Assembly: GCA_965369945.1 (NCBI GenBank)
Contig: CBDUST010000211.1
Coordinates: forward strand, 1 to 8,167
Direction: 5' to 3'
DNA length: 8,167 bases
From: JADFNO01 sp965369945
Lineage (GTDB): Bacteria > Planctomycetota > Phycisphaerae > Phycisphaerales > SM1A02
Below are positions 1 through 5,339 of the stretch, one piece after another. Below the pieces are notes generated by a model, which was not told the origin of the DNA, searched no databases, and worked only from the letters and a program-made list of their open reading frames with translations. Every line of letters begins with the position of its first letter. Within the stretch, counting starts at the first letter, position 1. A program made the position numbers and the translations under genes.

Positions 1-772
1 GGACAATCTCGTCGGCGGTTCCATGAATGAGAAGGAACGGTGGATCGGCATCATCAATATACGTCAGCGGACTCGCCTTCTTCGCCTGTTGTTTATATTC
101 CTGCAAGTCATCTCCCAACCACAAATTCAGGTACTCACGACGCACCCCATCATCAAAGCGCGTGAAGTCGATCGGACCTGAGATATCAACCACGCATTGC
201 ACCGTCGAGCTTATTCCGCTCAGCTCAAGCTCGCCTTCGAGCGCGCCGTCATTGCCTGACGTTCCAATCAAAGCGCTGAGGTGCCCGCCGGCCGAAGGAC
301 CGACAATCCCGATCCGCCAGGGATCGATCCCAAGTTCCTTTGCGTTAGCGCGCAGAAAGCGTACAGCCACCTTGCAATCATGCACGGCCGCGGGAAACCT
401 CGCCACGCCTGAAAGTCGGTAGTCAATGGTCACCGCAAGGTATCCGCCTTGCGCGAACGCTGTCACGAGCGGAACCCCGTCCTCCTTCGACCCGGCTCGA
501 TACCCTCCGCCATGTACAAAGATCACCGCTGGCAATAATTTCTGATCGGGTTGCTTGGGGGACGCGGCGTCAAGCTTCAACTCGATCATTTCCCCATCAG
601 CGTTCGGTGCGTGTGAATACACGACGTCGCGCACGAGCACAATCGAATCGGGAATTTGCGGCCCTTCCATCGACTCGCCTTCTTGCGCTGCGACCAATTC
701 ATTGAAACATGCAACCACAACAACCGCTATGGTCGCCTCCCGGATTGCGCGATTACAGAACCGACTAACCAT
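1..772 (-). CDS. Exported alpha/beta hydrolase (BD-FAE / esterase-lipase type), 3' end cut by window edge
   Basis: The 257 visible residues begin MVSRFCNRAIREATIAVVVV and form an alpha/beta hydrolase that probably cleaves carboxyl esters; the substrate is unknown. Visible motifs are the oxyanion-hole HGGG (residues 87-90), the nucleophile elbow GPSAGG with Ser160, and HGTADEIV near the truncation, where Asp254 fits the acid of the triad. The catalytic His lies beyond the window. The N-terminus has Arg residues and then a short hydrophobic run (about 13-22), so export is likely. VVAC at 19-22 resembles a lipobox, while LVAAQ at 26-30 could be a type I signal peptidase site, so the anchoring mode is undecided. 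The ATG at 772 is the earliest possible start because an in-frame TGA lies two codons upstream. The start overlaps the end of the amidotransferase gene by 8 bases, suggesting translational coupling and membership of the same operon. Confidence 0.9.
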   Translation of the reverse strand, partial: MVSRFCNRAIREATIAVVVVACFNELVAAQEGESMEGPQIPDSIVLVRDVVYSHAPNADGEMIELKLDAASPKQPDQKLLPAVIFVHGGGYRAGSKEDGVPLVTAFAQGGYLAVTIDYRLSGVARFPAAVHDCKVAVRFLRANAKELGIDPWRIGIVGPSAGGHLSALIGTSGNDGALEGELELSGISSTVQCVVDISGPIDFTRFDDGVRREYLNLWLGDDLQEYKQQAKKASPLTYIDDADPPFLLIHGTADEIV

Positions 773-1379
773 CCGTCACCATCGGCTTCGGTTGTTCTAG
801 CCCAAGAAAGTTCGCCAGCAAGGCCGGGCCTTCGTTGGTAAGAAAACTCTCGGGGTGAAATTGCACGCCGTTCATTGGCGCCTCATTATTCTGTCCACCT
901 ACCCATCGCAGCCCCATCAGCTCGTCATCTTCCGTCCACGCGCTAATCTCAAACCCATCGGAAATGTTCGCTCGATCCACGATCAAGGAGTGGTATCTCG
1001 TGGCAGTGAATGGGTTCGGCAGGTCTTGGAAAATGCCTCGCTCATCGTGGTGAATCTCGGAAGTCTTGCCGTGCATGAGCACGTCATGACGATGAACAAC
1101 CATGCCGTGAACGTCTGCGATCGCTTGATGACCCAGACACACGCCGAGGATGGGAATCCGCCCACGAAAGTGTTCGATCAGCTGTGGACAAACGCCGGTC
1201 TCCTTCGGCGTACACGGCCCCGGTGAGAGCAACAAATGCGTCGGATCCAGCGCCGCCGCTTCGTCCACTGTGATCTTGTCGTTGCGCACAATGCGCATCT
1301 TGATTGACGGATCAAGTTCACCAATCCGCTGCACGAGGTTGTATGTAAACGAATCGTAATTATCGATAAGCAAGAGCAT
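765..1379 (-). CDS. pabA: Glutamine amidotransferase subunit of aminodeoxychorismate/anthranilate synthase (PabA/TrpG)
   Basis: The 204-residue class I glutamine amidotransferase begins MLLLIDNYDSFTYNL, the typical PabA/TrpG N-terminus. It releases ammonia from glutamine for a partner chorismate-binding subunit (PabB or TrpE), feeding folate or tryptophan synthesis in the cytoplasm. Visible signatures are LLLSPGPCTP (49-58), the nucleophile loop GVCLGHQ with Cys81, HGKTSEIHHD (103-112) and GVQFHPES with His175 and Glu177, which completes the triad. Length is normal for the family. The frame stays open upstream to 1598, but that extension overlaps mcsB and has no family similarity, so the ATG at 1379 is chosen. 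No Shine-Dalgarno is obvious there. No pabB or trpE is in the window, so PabA, TrpG or a shared subunit cannot be told apart; the symbol is the conventional choice. Confidence 0.94.
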   Translation of the reverse strand: MLLLIDNYDSFTYNLVQRIGELDPSIKMRIVRNDKITVDEAAALDPTHLLLSPGPCTPKETGVCPQLIEHFRGRIPILGVCLGHQAIADVHGMVVHRHDVLMHGKTSEIHHDERGIFQDLPNPFTATRYHSLIVDRANISDGFEISAWTEDDELMGLRWVGGQNNEAPMNGVQFHPESFLTNEGPALLANFLGLEQPKPMVTDG

Positions 1380-1413
1380 GATGTAACTTAGTTTCTCAAT
1401 TCGCCGAATGAAG

Positions 1414-1454
1414 CCGGACCTGACAAGCGAGCGAAGCGAGTGCGGAAGGTCCGG
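1414..1454. repeat. Inverted repeat with mirror-symmetric purine core between mcsB and pabA
   Basis: CCGGACCT (1414-1421) and AGGTCCGG (1447-1454) are perfect 8-base inverted arms separated by 25 bases. The loop holds GAGCGAAGCGAG (1429-1440), which reads the same backwards on one strand (a mirror repeat). The element lies in the 148-base gap between the mcsB stop and the pabA start. RNA from the operon could fold here. No T-tract follows, so a classical intrinsic terminator is not supported. It could be an mRNA-processing or attenuation hairpin, or a copy of a dispersed intergenic repeat. Confidence 0.6.
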
Positions 1455-1527
1455 GTACGCGCCACGAATGCCATAGTGTAGCCGCCGAACTTCGTTCAGT
1501 AGTCTCGACACGGTTCGTCGCGCTTCA

Positions 1528-2565
1528 CTATCGCAGCGCTTTGCGAACGACCTTCGCGCGGACTTCGCGGAGCCGGTCTGCGTTGAGACTTGCACCAACG
1601 TGTAGTTGCAGATGCGCCGGCTGAATCTGCAACAGCAGACGGTTGATCGAATCGATGTCCAGCTCGTCGAGCCGACCCAAATGTACGCCCAGGCGAACTC
1701 TACTCAACAGCTTCATCGCTTCCTCAGCGCCCAGCAGCCGAGCGTTCCGCAGCACAGCCAGGGAGCGGTGGACGCGATCATCTAGCAACGTGGTGTTCCG
1801 TTCGACCAGCATTCGTCGAGCCTCATGCTCGTATTCGATGATCTGCGGAAGGATTCGCTCCAGGAACTCCTGGAGAATCTCCTGTTCGCTTCGCCCGAGG
1901 GTGACTTGATTGCTGATTTGATAGAAATCACCAGCCGACTCCGACCCCTCGCCGTAGTATCCGCGGACGGCCAAGTGCAGGTCTTTCGCCGCCCGGCGGA
2001 CGCGCTCAATCTCGTTACTCAGTTTCAACGCAGGCAGGTGCATCATCACCGACAGCCGGATTCCCGTGCCGAGATTCGTCGGACAAGCGGTCAGGTATCC
2101 CCAGCGAGGCGAGAACGCGTAATCAGCGTTGGCCTCCAGCGCCTCATCGACGGCATTGATGCGCTCGACCAAATCATCCAGACGCAGACCCGGCGCGATC
2201 AACTGCATCCGCAGATGATCTTCTTCATTGATCATGATGCTGAGCGTTTCGTCTTCGGAGACAGCAACGGCGCGGGGGATTTCAGCTTCCGCCAAATGTC
2301 GCGAGATAAGGTGGCGCTCAACGAGCAACTGTCGGTCGCGCGCGGTCGCTTCAGTTAGATCGACCCAGATCATTTCCTGCGACAAATCACTTTGGAGAAC
2401 AACTTGGTGGGCCAGATGGACCAACTCCCGACGCTGCGAGTCGCTCGCCCGCACTACAAACGGAAATCCAACAAGGTTGCGAGCCAACCGAACTCGGCAG
2501 CTCATCACCACATCGGACTCGGGCCCGTTGCTGCTCAACCAAGCACTTTGTGATGCGAACTCCAT
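1528..2565 (-). CDS. mcsB: Protein-arginine kinase McsB
   Basis: The 345-residue protein belongs to the phosphagen-kinase fold family and matches McsB, which transfers the ATP gamma-phosphate to arginine side chains of proteins; in Firmicutes this marks proteins for ClpCP. Visible motifs in order are GPESDVVMSCRVRLARN (14-30, nucleotide-binding arginines), MINEEDHLRMQ (111-121), the catalytic-loop ACPTNLGTG with Cys161 (160-168), RGYYGEGSES (201-210) and YQISNQVTLGRSE (215-227). Length agrees with the family. Near the C-terminus LREVRA (332-337) sits where RDxxRA, the phosphoarginine-sensing motif, occurs in characterised McsB, so that site is only partly conserved. The ATG at 2565 has a GAGGGA Shine-Dalgarno that overlaps the mcsA stop codon, 13 bases from mcsA, so the two are almost certainly co-translated. 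The gene ends in tandem stops TAG TGA. Confidence 0.96.
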   Translation of the reverse strand: MEFASQSAWLSSNGPESDVVMSCRVRLARNLVGFPFVVRASDSQRRELVHLAHQVVLQSDLSQEMIWVDLTEATARDRQLLVERHLISRHLAEAEIPRAVAVSEDETLSIMINEEDHLRMQLIAPGLRLDDLVERINAVDEALEANADYAFSPRWGYLTACPTNLGTGIRLSVMMHLPALKLSNEIERVRRAAKDLHLAVRGYYGEGSESAGDFYQISNQVTLGRSEQEILQEFLERILPQIIEYEHEARRMLVERNTTLLDDRVHRSLAVLRNARLLGAEEAMKLLSRVRLGVHLGRLDELDIDSINRLLLQIQPAHLQLHVGASLNADRLREVRAKVVRKALR

Positions 2566-2578
2566 CAGCGACTATCCC

Positions 2579-3112
2579 TCAGCCTTCCTTCACGCTCGCT
2601 TCGCCTTCGCCAGGTTGAGCCGACTTTTTCTTATCCATGTTGCGTAAACGATCGCGCAGTTTCGCCGCGCGTTCATACTGCTCGGCGGCGACCGCTTGGT
2701 CCAACTCTTTGGTCAATTGCCGGATCAGGTGAGTCCGATCGATCGACGTCCCCGCTCGGCGCGGGGTCTTGCCTCGATGGTGCGTTGCCCCATTTTGAGC
2801 CCGCTCGATCAACGGAGCAAGCTGCTTCTCGAACGCCTCGTAACAATCGGGACAGCCAAGCGTGCCGCTTTGGCGAAATTGGCCGAATGTAATACCACAG
2901 GTCGGGCAACTCCGTTTCGCCGTCGACCCCGCCTTACCGCTGTGTGACATCACAAAATGCGTCAAGAGTTGATTGATCGGCTGCTGCGTCGGCATAGCCA
3001 CGCCGGCTTCTACAGCGTGCTGCTCGCAGAGGTGCACTTCTTTCTTTACACCGTTCTTTACGGTGAGCTCGTGCACCACAGCCGGTTTGTCACATAGATC
3101 GCACTGCTTCAT
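2579..3112 (-). CDS. mcsA: Zinc-finger/UVR-domain activator of protein-arginine kinase, McsA
   Basis: The 177-residue protein begins MKQCDLCDKPAVVHE and matches McsA, the zinc-binding partner that activates McsB. Zinc ligands are arranged as C4/C7, C29-x2-H32, C69/C72 and C87/C90, with the family signature GTLGCPDCYEAFEKQL around residues 83-98 and HHRGKTP at 111-117. A UVR motif (about 132-159, ELDQAVAAEQYERAAKLRDR) resembles the UvrB/UvrC interaction helix pair. The tail is short and charged. Length is close to that of Firmicute McsA. The frame is open upstream to 3238, but the ATG at 3112 is preferred: the family starts at this Met, and AGGAAG lies 6 bases upstream of it. A 175-base gap separates it from kdsA, so an own promoter is possible. 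Immediately downstream is mcsB, its functional partner. Confidence 0.95.
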   Translation of the reverse strand: MKQCDLCDKPAVVHELTVKNGVKKEVHLCEQHAVEAGVAMPTQQPINQLLTHFVMSHSGKAGSTAKRSCPTCGITFGQFRQSGTLGCPDCYEAFEKQLAPLIERAQNGATHHRGKTPRRAGTSIDRTHLIRQLTKELDQAVAAEQYERAAKLRDRLRNMDKKKSAQPGEGEASVKEG

Positions 3113-3287
3113 CGTTCTTCCTAATCGTAGCCACTCGGCGCCACACGAGCCAAACAATTCCAACGCAACACCCGCCAATTCGTCCGCGTGCGAACACCAT
3201 TCCCTTCTCGCTGCGCATAAGCCGCGCTTCAGCTGCACGTCAGGGCCTCAGCACGGGCGATTGTGAACCTATCGGACCTATACAGAC

Positions 3288-4145
3288 TCAGACTTTGGCG
3301 GTCGTTGATTCCGCCGGCTGCCTTTGCGGCAGTATCGCTTGCCTGATAGCCGCAAGCTGCCGCAGAAGCCCCGGCATCACCGCAAGCGGTTGCATCGTGG
3401 CCGCATCCGACGATGCTTCATCCGGGTCGGGATGACATTCCAAGAAGACGGCATCAACGCCTGCCGCAACCGCCGCATTAGCCAGAAGCGCCGCACGCTC
3501 CGGCCGACCGGCGCTCATCCCATTCCCTGCACCGGGCAACTGTGTCGAATGCGTCACGTCAAAGCAAACCGGCCGCCCCAATTCCATCAAGTCGCCCAGC
3601 CCGACAAAATCGTTCACCAACCGCTGGTAGCCGAAGAACGTCCCGCGCTCCGTCAGCATGATCTGATCGCAGTCGGATTCCGTGAGCTTATCGACCGCAT
3701 GCACCATCTCGGCCGGTGACATGAACTGCCCTTTCTTGACGTTGACCGGCTTGCCAGTCTGCGCACAGGCCTGAAGGAGATCAGTTTGGCGGCATAGGAA
3801 TGCCGGGACTTGCAACAAATCCACGACCTCAGCCACGGCAGGAACTTGGCCCGGCTCATGAACATCCGTCGTGACCACAACGCCAAGCTTCTCGCGCAGC
3901 CGAGCCAATTCGTCGAGCCCCGCCTCGATACCCGGGCCTCGGGCCGAACGAATGCTGGATCGATTCGCCTTGTCAAAACTAGCCTTGAACACGAAGTTGA
4001 GATTCAACTCGGTGCATACATCACGAATCGTCGATCCGATCAACTCGTTCGTTTGCGGACCTTCCAACACGCATGGCCCGGCGATCACCAGCAACGGCTG
4101 GCCCGTTCCGACCCTGATCGTTCCGATGGTGCACGTCTTGGACAT
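3288..4145 (-). CDS. kdsA: 3-deoxy-8-phosphooctulonate (KDO-8-P) synthase, metal-dependent type
   Basis: The 285-residue DAHP-synthase-fold enzyme condenses phosphoenolpyruvate with arabinose-5-phosphate to give KDO-8-phosphate, a precursor of the KDO sugar of lipopolysaccharide. Motifs are VIAGPCVLEG (20-29), FKASFDKANRSS (53-64), GVVVTTDVHEP (88-98), PVNVKKGQFMSP (133-144), LTERGTFFGY (164-173), FDVTHSTQLPG (195-205) and LECHPDP (235-241). In the metal-dependent class the ligands are Cys, His, Glu and Asp; these are Cys25, His199, Glu236 and Asp247 here. The metal-independent enterobacterial enzymes have Asn in place of that Cys, so this is predicted to be a metalloenzyme. The ATG at 4145 gives the usual N-terminus; AAGGT lies rather far upstream as a weak ribosome-binding site. 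It is the first gene of the leftward cluster and implies an outer membrane containing KDO. Confidence 0.97.
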   Translation of the reverse strand: MSKTCTIGTIRVGTGQPLLVIAGPCVLEGPQTNELIGSTIRDVCTELNLNFVFKASFDKANRSSIRSARGPGIEAGLDELARLREKLGVVVTTDVHEPGQVPAVAEVVDLLQVPAFLCRQTDLLQACAQTGKPVNVKKGQFMSPAEMVHAVDKLTESDCDQIMLTERGTFFGYQRLVNDFVGLGDLMELGRPVCFDVTHSTQLPGAGNGMSAGRPERAALLANAAVAAGVDAVFLECHPDPDEASSDAATMQPLAVMPGLLRQLAAIRQAILPQRQPAESTTAKV

Positions 4146-4316
4146 AGCGAGAGACTACCTTAGAAGGTGGCGTTCGTGCGTGGCGTGGACCGATAGCCCG
4201 CCCGCCTCTGCGGTCAAAACCACACGCACCGGCACTGCCTGACCGATACAACGCTCGACGCCTTTTTTCGGTGCAAGCCAGGATCGGGAATGCCGAAGAG
4301 GTAAACGTGTGTCATT

Positions 4317-4322
4317 ATTATA
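4317..4322 (-). promoter_or_regulatory. Candidate -10 element for the leftward kdsA-mcsAB cluster
   Basis: The minus strand reads TATAAT exactly at 4322-4317, inside the AT-rich part of the 215-base divergent region. It is about 170 bases upstream of kdsA. The best -35-like match is GCGACC about 19 bases further upstream, which is poor. The -10 match is clear but promoter function is inferred. Confidence 0.4.
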
Positions 4323-4360
4323 GTTGCGATAATCCACCCAGGGTCGCAGCGGAGTAGATC

Positions 4361-5152
4361 ATGGCGCGAATGCCCCGAGAACCAGAGGCCTTCGGAGAGC
4401 AAGTGGCGAAGATTCTCCAGCGCCACTACCCCGATCGTACGCTCGAGCTGGCTGGACCGTTGGACCTGATTCTCAACGGCAAGCACCTCGGGCTTGAGAA
4501 CCTCTATCGCATGGTTCTTCACGAGCCGGAGCGAGGCGTGGAGCTGGTCGAAAACTACCTGGACCGCCTGATCGAGGGCGATTCCCTGACCTCCATGCCC
4601 CTGCCGCTGTCGGTCGCCAAACCGCGGATCATGCCGCGAATCCAGCCAATCAAGATCTTCGAGCATCTGGACAAGGAGCGGGTGGCCTACATCCCCTTCG
4701 TCAACGACACCGTCGTTGTGTTCGTGCTGGACATGCCGCAGATGACCATCAGCATCACCATCGAGCAGATGCTGCGATGGGGGTTGCAGTTGGACGACCT
4801 CGATACGATCTCGCGCGAGAACCTCCACACTTACGCGCCTGATTTGGAAATCCAGATCGTGGACTCGGCTGAGGGCGGTCGGGCTGCGATCGTTGCCCGC
4901 CAAGATGGTTACGACGCAGCACGCCTCTTGCTCGGCTCGCTGCACTCACGCCTGGCGCCTGAACTGCACGGCGACTTTTACGTCGCCACACCAGCACGCG
5001 ATATGTTCCTCGCGATGACTTGCGAGCCCGATGATTTCGTAGATCGACTCCGCGAGCGCGTGCAGATGGAATTCAAGCGCATGCCCTATCCGATCACCAA
5101 CGAGCTATTCGTGGTTACACGCGACGGCGTCGCCGGCACCAAAGCAGCGTAG
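4361..5152 (+). CDS. DUF1444 (YtpQ-like) family protein of unknown function
   Basis: The 263-residue soluble protein has no signal peptide or membrane segment. The order of motifs resembles DUF1444/YtpQ: a short N-terminal helical part, IMPRIQP (about 90-96), AYIPFVNDTVVVFVLDM (about 109-125), then a segment around MLRWGL and an ENLHTYAPDLEIQI stretch (about 153-166). Family assignment is from remembered pattern, not a search. Biochemical function is unknown for the family. The ATG at 4361 has a strong GGAG Shine-Dalgarno (4351-4354) 6 bases upstream; a second Met three codons on is less well placed. It is transcribed away from kdsA and toward the kinase gene, which starts 187 bases after its stop, so the two need not be one operon. 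Codon use looks like that of the neighbours. Confidence 0.8.
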   Translation: MARMPREPEAFGEQVAKILQRHYPDRTLELAGPLDLILNGKHLGLENLYRMVLHEPERGVELVENYLDRLIEGDSLTSMPLPLSVAKPRIMPRIQPIKIFEHLDKERVAYIPFVNDTVVVFVLDMPQMTISITIEQMLRWGLQLDDLDTISRENLHTYAPDLEIQIVDSAEGGRAAIVARQDGYDAARLLLGSLHSRLAPELHGDFYVATPARDMFLAMTCEPDDFVDRLRERVQMEFKRMPYPITNELFVVTRDGVAGTKAA

Positions 5153-5166
5153 TCACAAGACAATAA

Positions 5167-5182
5167 AGCCTCAGGCCTCAAG
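5167..5182. repeat. GCCTCA short repeat, left copy
   Basis: AGCCTCAGGCCTCAAG contains two GCCTCA units at a 7-base spacing. A closely similar sequence in reverse orientation lies at 7720-7738, on the other side of the kinase gene. A single direct AGCCTCAA occurs at 7811-7818. These may be members of a dispersed intergenic repeat family. Confidence 0.45.
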
Positions 5183-5191
5183 TTGCTCGGA

Positions 5192-5220
5192 ATCCGCCGT
5201 GGCGTAGATCCGCCGTGGCG
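5192..5220. repeat. Two tandem copies of ATCCGCCGTGGCG, 16-base period
   Basis: ATCCGCCGTGGCG is present exactly at 5192-5204 and again at 5208-5220. The second copy extends to CCGCCGTGGCGG, an inverted repeat with 5-base arms. It lies upstream of the kinase gene, so it could bind a regulator, but no function is shown. Confidence 0.5.
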
Positions 5221-5297
5221 GGGCGGGCCATCCTCTCGCCGCAATTCAACAGGCTCTGACCGAGTTGAAGCATGAGCCCGTCTTGGCCCGAAGCCGG

Positions 5298-5303
5298 TAC
5301 AAT
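5298..5303 (+). promoter_or_regulatory. Candidate -10 element for the kinase gene
   Basis: TACAAT matches the -10 consensus at five of six positions, 36 bases before the chosen ATG at 5340, a suitable distance for a short leader. No well-spaced -35 is seen. If functional, transcription would begin near 5310, which also argues against a translation start upstream of that point. Confidence 0.35.
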
Positions 5304-5339
5304 GGGGGCCAAGAACACTGCAGAGCGAAGGACGGAGCC

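Noticed and set aside
27..422. Plus-strand reading frame opposite the hydrolase
   Set aside because: The minus strand encodes clear HGGG and GPSAGG hydrolase motifs; the plus product is low-complexity and Ser/Pro-rich.
1380..1598. N-terminal extension of the amidotransferase frame by 73 codons
   Set aside because: It overlaps the 3' end of mcsB, runs through the inverted repeat, and PabA/TrpG proteins start at the MLLLIDNYDS position.
3113..3238. Longer McsA start at 3238
   Set aside because: The family begins at MKQCDLC, and AGGAAG sits just upstream of the ATG at 3112.
4212..4218. CtsR-like heptad GGTCAAA upstream of kdsA
   Set aside because: CtsR operators need two tandem heptads; the second position (ACACGCA) does not match, and no ctsR is visible.
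4214..4945. Long minus-strand reading frame (243 codons) opposite the DUF1444 gene
   Set aside because: It is the antisense of a well-supported gene with a strong ribosome-binding site, and its product resembles no family.
5265..5339. TTG start of the kinase at 5265
   Set aside because: The ATG at 5340 has a well-spaced AAGGA, and the extra residues carry no kinase or family feature.
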